DNA from: CAZRGV01 sp964599655
Lineage (GTDB): Bacteria; Planctomycetota; Planctomycetia; Isosphaerales; Isosphaeraceae
Length of the DNA stretch: 17,694 bases
Direction: 5' to 3'
Assembly: GCA_964599655.1 (NCBI GenBank)
Contig: CAZRGV010000127.1
Coordinates: forward strand, 1 to 17,694
The number at the start of each line of letters is the position of its first letter. Position 1 is the first letter of the stretch. A program made the position numbers and the translations under genes. Shown here one piece after another: positions 1 to 7,287 of the stretch. The notes under the pieces were generated by a model that was not told the DNA's origin, ran no database searches, and worked only from the letters and a program-made list of their open reading frames with translations.

Positions 1-2
1 TT

Positions 3-644
3 GCGGCACGCCGCGCCATCCTCGCCTCGCGTCAGACCGCGCTGGAAAAGGCCCGCGAGGCGCTGAAATCGGCCCGCGCCCACGTCAAGACTCGCGAAGT
101 CCAGCTTCAGAGCTTGCAGGCCAAGTCCGATGAGTTGCGAGTCAAGCTCAACCAGGTCAAGAAGCAGGACGAATACAACGCCATCCTCAGCCAACTCGCC
201 CTCGACAAGAAGCACATGGAGCAAATGGAGCTCGAGATCCTCGAGGCGATGGAAGCCAACGACCTGAAGGCCCAGGAACTGGCCGCGATGGAGGCCGACG
301 TCAAGAAGCTCGCCGCCGAGGTCGAGGCGCTGGCCAACGAGGTCGAATCCAAGGCGGAGTCGCAACGCAACCAACTGGCCGAGCTGGAAGCGGCCCTCAC
401 GGAGTCGGAGTCGATCATCCCGGCCGAGCAGCGCGATCAGTATCGCCGCAACGTCAAGGCTCGGGGCGCCGACGCCATGGCTCCCGTCGAACACGGCGCC
501 TGTACCGGCTGCTTCCTCGCCACGACCGCGCAGATGACCAACGATCTCATCAACGGCGATACGCTGGTCTTTTGCAAGTCGTGTGGGCGGATCCTCTACC
601 TGGCCGAAGAAGATCGTCCCAACACCCGGCGCTCCGGCGGCTGA
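3..644 (+). CDS. Coiled-coil zinc-ribbon protein (COG1579 type), 5' end missing
   Basis: The frame is open from base 3, so the true start lies before the window; the TTG at 114 is only an internal codon. The visible 213 residues begin with a long charged helical stretch rich in Glu, Lys, Ala and Leu, typical of an antiparallel coiled-coil hairpin. They end in a C4 zinc ribbon: CTGC, then about 25 residues, then CKSCGRILY. This layout matches the COG1579 putative nucleic-acid-binding zinc-ribbon family, usually about 240 residues, so perhaps 25-30 residues are missing. The biochemical role of the family is not established; a nucleic-acid or scaffold role is inferred from the ribbon. The gene converges on cax with only 28 bp between stop codons. 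Confidence 0.85.
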   Translation, partial: AARRAILASRQTALEKAREALKSARAHVKTREVQLQSLQAKSDELRVKLNQVKKQDEYNAILSQLALDKKHMEQMELEILEAMEANDLKAQELAAMEADVKKLAAEVEALANEVESKAESQRNQLAELEAALTESESIIPAEQRDQYRRNVKARGADAMAPVEHGACTGCFLATTAQMTNDLINGDTLVFCKSCGRILYLAEEDRPNTRRSGG

Positions 645-672
645 GACTCGCCAAAAACGGTAGGGCCCCGTT

Positions 673-1899
673 CTACGTCCGCCGTCCCATTTCCGGCCAT
701 TCCCGATCGGTCCAGGTCGCGGGAACGGCTTGCGCGCGAGACGGCGATTCACGAGGACCAACGGCGCCTTGCGACGCGGGCGACGTCGCCTCGCCGGTCG
801 ACGCCGAGACCGGCAGGAAGAAGAAGACGAGGCCGAGGAGCGCGTAAATCATCAGCAGCATCGCCCCTTCCAGCCAGTTGGATTCGCCATCCTCGGCGAC
901 CATCCGTGCAATCAAGACCGTCAGGATGACCGCGACCACTTCCAGGGGCGTGAAGATCAGGTCCATCGGATGGGCCCGCAGGTAGCTGGCGAAGACCAGC
1001 ACGGGCGCCACGAACAGGGCGATCTGCAACGCCGAGCCAAGGGCGATCCCCACGGACAGGTCCATCCTGTTCTTCAACGCCATGAGGACCGCCGTCGAAT
1101 GCTCCGCGGCGTTGCCGACGATCGCGACCACGATGACCCCCACGAACAACTCGGTCATGCCGAGCGCCTCGCTGGCCTGCTCCACGGCGCCGACCAGGAT
1201 CTCACTCATCCAGGCCACCAGAATCGTCGCGACCAACAAGACGGTGGCCGCCTTGGCCAGGCTCCAGGCCACCTCGCCATGCGAGGACTGACCCTCGCCG
1301 TGCGGATTGAACAAGTTTTTGTGAGTGATCAGGCTGAACAGCAGGTGGAGCCCGTACGACAGGATCAGGATCAGGCAGACGCCCACACTCAGCTCATGCT
1401 CCAGCCTCGCGGCCCGACCGTCGATTGCCGGCAGGGCGTGGAAGATCGCCGGAATCAGCAGGCCAACGGCGGCGAGCACCATCAGGGTCGCCCCAACGCC
1501 CGACGCCGTGCGATTGAACCGCTGGACCGAGTGTTTCAAGCCTCCGGCGAGCAAACTCGCTCCCAGAACCAGCAGCAGGTTCCCGATGATGCTGCCGGTG
1601 AGCGAAGCCTTGACCACGTCGTCCAGCCCCTTCGCCAGCGCGAACAACGCGATGATCAGTTCCGCGGCGTTGCCGAACGTCGCGTTCAGCAGTCCGCCGA
1701 TTCCCGGCCCAAGCCGGTTGGCCAGGTGCTCCGTCGACTCGCCCATCAAACCGGCCAGGGGGATGATGGCCACCCCCGAGATCAGGAATTGCCAGACCTC
1801 CGCAACACCCGACAGGCGCAACGCGATCGCCAACGGGACGAAGGCCAGGAGAACGCGAATTCCGCCCCCACGGCGAGGGTCGATGAGGTCTCGCCACAC
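673..1899 (-). CDS. cax: Calcium/proton exchanger, CAX family
   Basis: Membrane antiporter of the Ca2+:cation antiporter (CaCA) superfamily that exports Ca2+ in exchange for H+. It shows about 11 hydrophobic segments and the two diagnostic inverted alpha repeats, GNAAELIIALFALAKG in the first half and GNAAEHSTAVLMALKN in the second, whose acidic residues bind the cation. An acidic hydrophilic loop region separates the halves. The longest frame starts at a GTG at 1974, but that start has no ribosome site and lies inside the trxA promoter. A GTG at 1899 (VWRDLIDP...) is preceded by GGAG six bases away and gives 408 residues starting just before the first membrane segment, so I prefer it. The C-terminal 45 residues after the last membrane helix are polar and unconserved in look. 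Confidence 0.9.
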   Translation of the reverse strand: MWRDLIDPRRGGGIRVLLAFVPLAIALRLSGVAEVWQFLISGVAIIPLAGLMGESTEHLANRLGPGIGGLLNATFGNAAELIIALFALAKGLDDVVKASLTGSIIGNLLLVLGASLLAGGLKHSVQRFNRTASGVGATLMVLAAVGLLIPAIFHALPAIDGRAARLEHELSVGVCLILILSYGLHLLFSLITHKNLFNPHGEGQSSHGEVAWSLAKAATVLLVATILVAWMSEILVGAVEQASEALGMTELFVGVIVVAIVGNAAEHSTAVLMALKNRMDLSVGIALGSALQIALFVAPVLVFASYLRAHPMDLIFTPLEVVAVILTVLIARMVAEDGESNWLEGAMLLMIYALLGLVFFFLPVSASTGEATSPASQGAVGPRESPSRAQAVPATWTDREWPEMGRRT

Positions 1900-1954
1900 C
1901 TCGGTCTCCGTTTCTGGTCGCCCTTCGCGATCGTTCGCCGATCGACCCGGTTGG

Positions 1955-1982
1955 TTGACTCGCTTGCTCGGCACTTTATAAT
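1955..1982 (+). promoter_or_regulatory. Sigma-70 type promoter for trxA
   Basis: TTGACT at 1955-1960 and a perfect TATAAT at 1977-1982 are separated by 16 bp, about 80 bp before the trxA start. This is one of the two best promoter matches in the window. It overlaps the first codons of the longest possible cax frame on the other strand, which supports a shorter cax protein. Confidence 0.7.
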
Positions 1983-2062
1983 GTCTCCCAAGCGGCCCCC
2001 GAAGGGGCTGCGGAATGTAAGAGCTTGAATGCCTTCAACTTTCGATCATCGAGGCCCATCCC

Positions 2063-2398
2063 ATGGCCGGAAACGTGCTGGAGTTTACCGACGCGAACTT
2101 CAAGTCGGAAGTCCTTGACTCCGCGGTCCCCGTGATGGTCGACTTCTGGGCCCCCTGGTGCGGCCCCTGCCGGATGCTCGCGCCGACCATCGAGAAGCTG
2201 GCCAGCCAGTTTCAAGGGAAGGTGAAGGTCGGCAAGATGGATACCGACCAGAACATGGATACCCCGGGCAGTCTGAGAATCTCTTCGATTCCGACGGTCA
2301 TCATCTTCCAAGGTGGCAAGGAAGTCGATCGCTTTGTGGGGGTCAACCCCGAAGCCAAGTTCAAGGACGCCCTGGCCCGTCTGGGCGTTTCGGCCTGA
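2063..2398 (+). CDS. trxA: Thioredoxin
   Basis: Small cytoplasmic dithiol-disulfide oxidoreductase, reduced by thioredoxin reductase, which passes electrons to ribonucleotide reductase, peroxiredoxins and other targets. At 111 residues it has normal length. The active site WCGPC is at residues 32-36 after FWAP, and the cis-proline loop SIPTV is at 75-79. There is no signal peptide, so it is cytoplasmic. The start is an ATG (MAGNVLEFTD) with no strong ribosome site. It has its own promoter at 1955-1982 and is followed 69 bp later by trpF. A short GC stem followed by TTTT after the stop may be a weak terminator. Confidence 0.97.
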   Translation: MAGNVLEFTDANFKSEVLDSAVPVMVDFWAPWCGPCRMLAPTIEKLASQFQGKVKVGKMDTDQNMDTPGSLRISSIPTVIIFQGGKEVDRFVGVNPEAKFKDALARLGVSA

Positions 2399-2467
2399 GC
2401 CAACCCCCCGTTGAACCGGGCCTTTTCTCGCCATACGGTCGCCGAGGGTCGAGCGTGACGAGGAGCG

Positions 2468-3184
2468 ATGCACCCCACGAATGAGTTCAGCGCGTTCGAC
2501 CCAAGCGACCTCAAGGTCAAGGTTTGCGGCTTGACGTCGCCCGAGGAAGCCTGCGCGGTCGCCGAGGCGGGCGCGGACTGGATCGGCCTGAACTTCCATG
2601 CCGCCTCGCCGCGCCGGGTCGACGTCGAGACGGCGGCGGCCATCGTGGCGGCCTTGCCCCCGGGAGTCGACGCGGTTGGCCTGTTCGTCAACCGCCCACC
2701 CGCGGAGGTCGCCGAGATCGCGGCTCGGGTCGGCCTGCACATTGTCCAGTTGCACGGTGACGAGCCGCCTCAGGCCCTCAAGGCCCTGGCCGGGTTCCAG
2801 GTCGTGCGCGCCTTTCGGCTGGCCGATGCCGAGTCGATCGCACGCATGGTGTCGTATCTCGAGTCGGCCGAACGGCTTGGCTCACTCCCCGACGCCGTTC
2901 TGGTCGATGCGTTCGTTCCCGAACAGCCGGGCGGGACCGGGCAATCGATCGATCCGGAAGTGCTCGACCTTCTCCCCCCCCTGCCCCGCCTGATCCTCGC
3001 TGGCGGCCTGACCCCTGAAAACGTCGCCGCCCGAGTGGCTCGCGTCCGTCCCTGGATGGTCGACGTGGCCAGCGGCGTCGAGTCGGCTCCCGGCCGGAAG
3101 GACATGGCTCGCGTTCGAGCCTTCCTTGACGCGGCGCGAGGCCAGGGCCGCCCGACGCGCCCCTCCCTCGTCGAGAAGCGTTGA
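2468..3184 (+). CDS. trpF: Phosphoribosylanthranilate isomerase
   Basis: Third committed step of tryptophan synthesis: Amadori rearrangement of N-(5-phosphoribosyl)anthranilate to CdRP. The protein has 238 residues, usual for a monofunctional (beta/alpha)8 TrpF. The general base cysteine sits in KVCGLT (Cys20) and the general acid aspartate in VLVDAFVP (Asp147). Phosphate-binding segments GGTG (155-158), AGGLTPENV (178-186) and VDVASGVE (198-205) are present. AGGAG lies only two bases before the ATG, closer than ideal, so the start is probable rather than certain. No other trp genes are nearby, so the pathway is dispersed in this genome. Confidence 0.95.
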   Translation: MHPTNEFSAFDPSDLKVKVCGLTSPEEACAVAEAGADWIGLNFHAASPRRVDVETAAAIVAALPPGVDAVGLFVNRPPAEVAEIAARVGLHIVQLHGDEPPQALKALAGFQVVRAFRLADAESIARMVSYLESAERLGSLPDAVLVDAFVPEQPGGTGQSIDPEVLDLLPPLPRLILAGGLTPENVAARVARVRPWMVDVASGVESAPGRKDMARVRAFLDAARGQGRPTRPSLVEKR

Positions 3185-3256
3185 TCGTCGGCTCCGGCGC
3201 ACGCAACGTCCCGATTGATCCGACCCACCCCACTCCGTCTCCGCCGAGCACGCTCC

Positions 3257-3784
3257 ATGGCCTTCGTGGGTGGCGAATTCGAGCGAATCCCTCGCTTCCA
3301 CCATTGGATCACGCACGGTCTTGCGGTGGGACGGTTCGCCACGATGGAACGCGCGCCCGAGCTTCAACGCGAAGGGATCACCGCGATTCTCAATGTCAGC
3401 GACCAGCGAAGCCTGATCCCTCCTGGTGTCTCGGGTGGGTTCCATGAGATCGCCTGGATTCCCCTGACCGATCACCAAACGCTTTCGCTGGATCGGGCCC
3501 TGGCGTGCCTGGAAACGCTTCACGAAATGCTCGCTCGACCCGGAAGCAAGGTGTACGTCCATTGCATCGCGGGGCAGCTCCGATCCCCCACCGTGATCTG
3601 GCTCTACCTTGTCGCCCGAGGGATTCCAGAGGACGACGCCCGCGCCCTCATCGAACAGCGCGCCGCCGGCACGTGTCCAGGCCACCCCCGCATCGTCTCG
3701 CTCGACCTTGTCCGTCAGGTCCGTGACCTCGGCCCGAAAAGATTGGCCCCTCTCGATCGTCCCGAAGTGCTCAAACCGTTCTGA
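3257..3784 (+). CDS. Dual-specificity-type protein phosphatase
   Basis: Cysteine-based phosphatase of the PTP/DSP superfamily. The P-loop is HCIAGQLRSPTV (nucleophile Cys103, phosphate-binding Arg109, counted from the chosen ATG), matching HCxxGxxRS. A likely general acid is Asp72 in WIPLTDH. The N-terminal part (GLAVGRFATMERAP...ITAILNVSD) follows the usual order of small DSPs. The 175-residue single domain has no signal peptide. An in-frame TTG at 3215 would add 14 Arg-rich residues; ATG at 3257 is preferred because the protein then starts at the domain. It follows trpF by 72 bp. The substrate could be phosphoprotein, phosphoinositide or RNA 5' phosphate; the sequence does not say. Confidence 0.85.
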   Translation: MAFVGGEFERIPRFHHWITHGLAVGRFATMERAPELQREGITAILNVSDQRSLIPPGVSGGFHEIAWIPLTDHQTLSLDRALACLETLHEMLARPGSKVYVHCIAGQLRSPTVIWLYLVARGIPEDDARALIEQRAAGTCPGHPRIVSLDLVRQVRDLGPKRLAPLDRPEVLKPF

Positions 3785-3785
3785 G

Positions 3786-3801
3786 CGTCGCCTCGGCGAC
3801 G
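3786..3801 (+). terminator. Hairpin after the DSP phosphatase gene
   Basis: A perfect 6-bp GC-rich stem (CGTCGC/GCGACG) with loop CTCG begins two bases after the phosphatase stop codon. It is followed by ATTCGATT and lacks a true U-tract, so it is a weak terminator candidate for the trpF-phosphatase transcript. Confidence 0.35.
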
Positions 3802-3855
3802 ATTCGATTGGGCCACGCTTCGATGAAAGGCGGCGATGGCGTCTCGCAACATCCG

Positions 3856-3884
3856 TTGACACACGCGTACGCGTGTCCTATCCT
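3856..3884 (+). promoter_or_regulatory. Promoter with 16-bp palindromic operator in its spacer
   Basis: TTGACA at 3856-3861 and TATCCT at 3879-3884 are separated by exactly 17 bp. The spacer region holds a perfect 16-bp palindrome, ACACGCGTACGCGTGT, at 3861-3876, made of two touching ACGCGT boxes. The sequence GCGTGTCC at its right edge (3871-3878) recurs at 3895-3902, 24 bp further on. The ATG of the 104-residue gene lies 54 bp after the -10 box. A dimeric repressor bound between -35 and -10 is the natural reading, but no regulator is identified. Confidence 0.6.
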
Positions 3885-3895
3885 CTCTCCGTCCG

Positions 3896-3918
3896 CGTGT
3901 CCGGCGGGGACACGCCGG
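3896..3918 (+). promoter_or_regulatory. Two mutually exclusive hairpins in the 5' leader
   Basis: CGTGTCC (3896-3902) pairs with GGACACG (3908-3914), while CCGGCG (3901-3906) pairs with CGCCGG (3913-3918). The two stems share bases and cannot form together. Both lie between the promoter and the GGAG ribosome site of the next gene, so they could affect translation, or could simply be further DNA operator half-sites. Confidence 0.35.
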
Positions 3919-3938
3919 CGTCTTGGAGAGGGGCGATC

Positions 3939-4253
3939 ATGGATCGGGACCGTCGAGGCCGACGACGTCGGCCGGAACAGGCTCGGGGACTTCGGCCCTT
4001 GCACCCGTTGCTCCCCGAACGATGGATCAGCCGGGCGCTTCGAGTCGCGATGTCCGAGGCGGATTGGAGCCGTTTCGAGGCGCTGGTCCGTGAGGAAGGG
4101 GCCTCGGCTCCGACTCATGCCCGGGCGGTTGGGGAGACGCTCTCCAAGCTGATCCACGCCGTCGCCCCGCCCTGTTCCGAGTCTGGAGCGCTCGACTGGA
4201 TGGACTGGGAACGTCGCAAGGCGCTGCGCCTGCTGGGGCCTCGGTCCCATTGA
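3939..4253 (+). CDS. Small Arg-rich protein of unknown function
   Basis: I do not recognise this 104-residue protein. The ATG is preceded by a purine-rich GGAGAGGGG site at good spacing, and a near-consensus promoter lies upstream; both support it being real. The N-terminus (about residues 2-20) is strongly basic with an RRGRRRR run. The middle (about 27-70) looks helical and amphipathic (SEADWSRFEALVREEG...). The C-terminal part holds a WMDWERR motif. There is no signal peptide, membrane segment or cysteine motif; a single cysteine is present. The frame stays open upstream to 3609 but there overlaps the phosphatase gene, so the longer version is unlikely. The basic N-terminus could bind nucleic acid, which is speculation. 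Confidence 0.55.
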   Translation: MDRDRRGRRRRPEQARGLRPLHPLLPERWISRALRVAMSEADWSRFEALVREEGASAPTHARAVGETLSKLIHAVAPPCSESGALDWMDWERRKALRLLGPRSH

Positions 4254-4384
4254 TTCCGGGCGTCGCGGCTCCCGATCGGTGAGAAAACGCATTTCCAGGC
4301 GACAAAACCTGTTAGAGACGGCCGGTTTGGAGCCAGCCGTTCGGATCCGTGTCCTGTCACCTTTTGATCTGAGGAGTCACAGTC

Positions 4385-5735
4385 TTGGCGACCACGATTT
4401 CGGCCGATGTCAAAGACCTCGGCCTGGCGGGCGTCGGTTACCAGCGCATTGTCTGGGCCGAGCGCGACATGCCTGTGCTGCGGGCGATTCGAGAACGGTT
4501 CGAATCCGAGAAGCCGCTCAAAGGGCTGCGGATGTCGGCCTGCCTGCACGTGACGGCCGAGACGGCCAATCTTGCCCGGACCCTCGTGGCCGGGGGCGCC
4601 GATCTTGTGCTGGTCGCCTCCAACCCCCTGTCGACCCAGGACGACGTGGCCGCGAGCCTGGTCAAGGATTTCCAGATTCCGGTCTTCGCCATCAAGGGTG
4701 AGGACGAAAAGAGCTATTACCGCCACATCGCGGCGGCCCTTCAGCATCAGCCGAACGTGACGATGGACGATGGCGCCGACCTCGTCAGCGCCATGATCTT
4801 CATTGCGTTGAACCGGCTCGATGACGTTCACCCCGAGGTTCGCGGCTGGGCTCAATCCCTGTCGGCGCAGGAGCGGTTGGAGATCGCCGGTCGCGTGGTG
4901 GCCAGCATGGAGGAAACGACCACCGGGGTCATCCGACTGCGGGCCATGGAGAAGGACGGCGTCTTGAAGCTGCCGGTCATCGCCGTCAACGACGCCCAGA
5001 CCAAGCACTTCTTCNNNNNNNNNNNNNNNNNNNNNCGGCACCGGCCAGAGCACCATCGACGGCGTCGTCCGCGCCACGGATATGCTTCTGGCGGGCCGGC
5101 AGGTGGTGGTTTGCGGTTATGGCTGGTGTGGCAAGGGCGTGGCGCTTCGAGCCCGAGGCATGGGCGCGCATGTCATCGTGACGGAAGTTGATCCGATCCG
5201 CGCTCTCGAAGCCGCGATGGACGGCTTCCAGGTCATGCCGATCGCTCGCGCCGCCACCCTGGGCGACCTGTTCATCACCGTGACCGGCGACATCCACGTC
5301 ATCCGGTCCGAGCACTTCGCGGTGATGAAGAATGGCGCCATGATCTGCAACTCCGGACACTTTAATGTCGAGCTCGCCCTGGACGACCTCGCGAAGATCG
5401 CCCAGACGATCAACAAAGGGGTTCGCGAGTTCGTCGACGAGTACGAGATGAAGGACGGCCGTCGGCTCTACGTGCTCGGCGAGGGCCGACTGATCAACCT
5501 GGCCGCCGCGCACGGCCACCCGGCCAGCGTGATGGATATGAGCTTTGCCGCTCAGGCCCTCTCGACCGAGTGGGCCGTCAAGAACAAGGGGAACCTCGAC
5601 CACAAGGTCTATCAGGTGCCCAAGGAGGTGGACGAATGGGTCGCCAACCTCAAGCTCCAAACCATGGGCATCACCATCGACTCGCTCACCGCGGAGCAAC
5701 AGAAATATCTCGATAGCTGGGAAATGGGGACCTGA
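4385..5735 (+). CDS. ahcY: S-adenosylhomocysteine hydrolase (interrupted by assembly gap)
   Basis: NAD-dependent enzyme that reversibly splits S-adenosylhomocysteine into adenosine and homocysteine, recycling the by-product of SAM-dependent methylation. The N-terminal half carries LRMSACLHVTAETANLA and VNDAQTKHFF; the C-terminal half carries the NAD-binding GYGWCGKG, NSGHFNVE and the usual C-terminus. The start is TTG at 4385 with GAGGAG eight bases upstream. A run of 21 Ns (5015-5035) falls between TKHFF and GTGQST, where the family has DNRY. That needs 12 bases, but the gap plus one C gives 22, so the frame appears to shift by one. This is a gap-size artefact; the restored protein would be about 446 residues. 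Confidence 0.95.
5015..5035. other. Assembly gap (21 Ns)
   Basis: Twenty-one undetermined bases lie inside ahcY. Comparison with the conserved TKHFF-DNRY-GTGQST segment implies that the real missing sequence is about 11 bases, so the gap length is a placeholder and not a measurement. Confidence 0.97.
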
Positions 5736-5764
5736 TTGCCGGGTCTCCAACCAGTCGCGTCCCT

Positions 5765-5793
5765 GGCGAGGGCCCCCCTCGGTGGCCCTCGCC
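5765..5793 (+). terminator. Strong hairpin downstream of ahcY
   Basis: A perfect 10-bp stem (GGCGAGGGCC/GGCCCTCGCC) with a 9-base loop lies about 30 bp after the ahcY stop. It is followed by GATCCCTC rather than a U-tract. Stems without U-runs are common at gene ends in GC-rich genomes, so a terminator or mRNA 3'-end stabiliser is likely. Confidence 0.55.
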
Positions 5794-5921
5794 GATCCCT
5801 CAACGCCGTCTCTCCGACGTTGCCCTGACGGCGGCCCATCTCGTACGATGCTCTCCGACATCCCCGTGGCGAACCCGCGACGGCCGACCGAACGCCTGGC
5901 ACCGAAGCTGGACTGATCCTC

Positions 5922-7220
5922 ATGCCCGAAATTCGACCGTTCCGCGGAATCCGCTATGATCTGGCGCGGGTCGGCACCCTCGCCGACGTCGTCGCCCCTC
6001 CCTACGACGTCATCGGCCCCGACCTTCAGAATCGTCTCTACGACGCCAGTCCGTACAACGCCATCCGCCTCGAACTGAACCGCGAGGAACCGGGCGACGA
6101 TCCTTCCTCGAACCGGTATACCCGCGCCGCCCGCTTTCTCAAGGACTGGCGGCGAGACGGCATCCTTCGAGAGGACGACCACCCCTCGTTTTACGTCTAC
6201 CACCAGACGTTCGAGCTCGAGGGCCGCACGTTCACTCGTCGAGGGTTCTTCGCCAGGGTCCGACTCGAACCCTTCGGCCAGGGGAAAATCTACCCGCACG
6301 AGCAAACGCTCTCGGGACCGAAGGCCGATCGCCTGGCACTGTACAAGGCAACCGGGATGAACCTTAGCCCGGTCTTTGGCTTATACCCGGACCCGGAAAA
6401 CAAGGCGCTGAAGACGATCGAGGCCGGAATCAAGGATCGCACTCCGATCGAGGCGATCGACCACCTCGGCGTGGTCAACCGTCTCTGGCAGGTCAGCGAC
6501 CCCGAGACCCTGACCGCCGCGCAGGGCTTGATGGGCGGCCTACCGGTCTTCATTGCCGACGGCCACCACCGTTACGAAACCGGGCTGAAGTATCGCGACG
6601 AGCTGGCCGCCGCTGGCGAATTGTCCGGTCCCGACGACCCTGCCAACTTCATCCTCATGATGCTCGTGAGCATGAGCGATCCGGGCCTTTTGATTCTGCC
6701 GACCCACCGGCTCGTCTCGGGCTTTCCCGGACTCACCTTCGAAACCTTGGCCGAGCCTCTGTCGGCCGAGTTCGACATCGAGCCGACCGGCAAGGGAGGC
6801 GCGGGCTGTCGCGCGGCCTGGGAAGCCATTGAGCTGAGCGGCGATCAGGATACCCTTGGCTTTGGCACCGTGGCCGACGACCGCTGGCTCGTCGCCCGGC
6901 TTCGCTCCGATGCCACGATGGATGCCCTCGTGCCCGACCAGAGTCCCGAATGGCGGTCGCTCGGCGTGAGCATCCTCCACGAGCTCGTCATGAAGTCGCT
7001 GCTGAAAGGGCTCGGAACCCCGGAGTTCCGCTACGTTCACTTGCTCGACGAGGTGCTTCAGGCCACCTCCGCTCGTGCATGCGATTTGGCCTGTCTCGTC
7101 CCTCCGGCCGGTATGGAGCACGTGGAGTCGATCGCCTCGCATCTCGAGAAAATGCCGCCCAAGAGCACGTACTTCTTCCCGAAACTCCTGACCGGCCTCG
7201 TGTTCAACCCGTTGCGTTGA
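5922..7220 (+). CDS. DUF1015 family protein
   Basis: A 432-residue cytoplasmic protein matching the DUF1015 family over its whole length. Recognisable family segments are IRPFRGIRYD (4-13), DVVAPPYDVI (22-31), the NRYTRAARFLKDW region, HEQTLSGPK (126-134), and the highly conserved ADGHHRYETGL (212-222), whose His and Arg residues look catalytic or nucleotide-binding. The C-terminal third ends TYFFPKLLTGLVFNPL, also typical. The reaction is not known to me; the family is often placed near amino-acid metabolism genes in other bacteria, so I assign no specific activity. The start is an ATG with no clear Shine-Dalgarno site. It lies 186 bp downstream of ahcY, beyond that gene's terminator-like stem, so it is probably transcribed separately. 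Confidence 0.9.
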   Translation: MPEIRPFRGIRYDLARVGTLADVVAPPYDVIGPDLQNRLYDASPYNAIRLELNREEPGDDPSSNRYTRAARFLKDWRRDGILREDDHPSFYVYHQTFELEGRTFTRRGFFARVRLEPFGQGKIYPHEQTLSGPKADRLALYKATGMNLSPVFGLYPDPENKALKTIEAGIKDRTPIEAIDHLGVVNRLWQVSDPETLTAAQGLMGGLPVFIADGHHRYETGLKYRDELAAAGELSGPDDPANFILMMLVSMSDPGLLILPTHRLVSGFPGLTFETLAEPLSAEFDIEPTGKGGAGCRAAWEAIELSGDQDTLGFGTVADDRWLVARLRSDATMDALVPDQSPEWRSLGVSILHELVMKSLLKGLGTPEFRYVHLLDEVLQATSARACDLACLVPPAGMEHVESIASHLEKMPPKSTYFFPKLLTGLVFNPLR

Positions 7221-7250
7221 AACGCGAAGCGGGCGAGCGAACGAGACCCA

Positions 7251-7287
7251 CCCGGCCTGAGCCCTCGAACGCGTCGCTCAGGCCGGG
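7251..7287. terminator. Bidirectional hairpin between convergent genes
   Basis: A perfect 12-bp stem (CCCGGCCTGAGC/GCTCAGGCCGGG) with a 13-base loop lies between the DUF1015 gene and the convergent stress-protein gene. The right arm includes the stop codon (7278-7280) and last codons of the minus-strand gene. It lacks a U-tract on either strand but is well placed to end both transcripts. Confidence 0.6.

Noticed and set aside
730..2028. 432-residue plus-strand frame opposite cax
   Set aside because: It is Arg/Gln/Asp-rich with no domain and lies antisense to a clear transporter gene; it is a GC-rich shadow frame.
2882..3862. 326-residue minus-strand frame opposite trpF and the phosphatase
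   Set aside because: It spans two well-recognised plus-strand genes and has shadow-like composition.
4254..4384. SAH riboswitch upstream of ahcY
   Set aside because: I could not find the SAH riboswitch core or a convincing pseudoknot; only short imperfect stems are present.
4986..6305. 439-residue minus-strand frame across ahcY and DUF1015
   Set aside because: It reads through the N gap and is antisense to two conserved genes.
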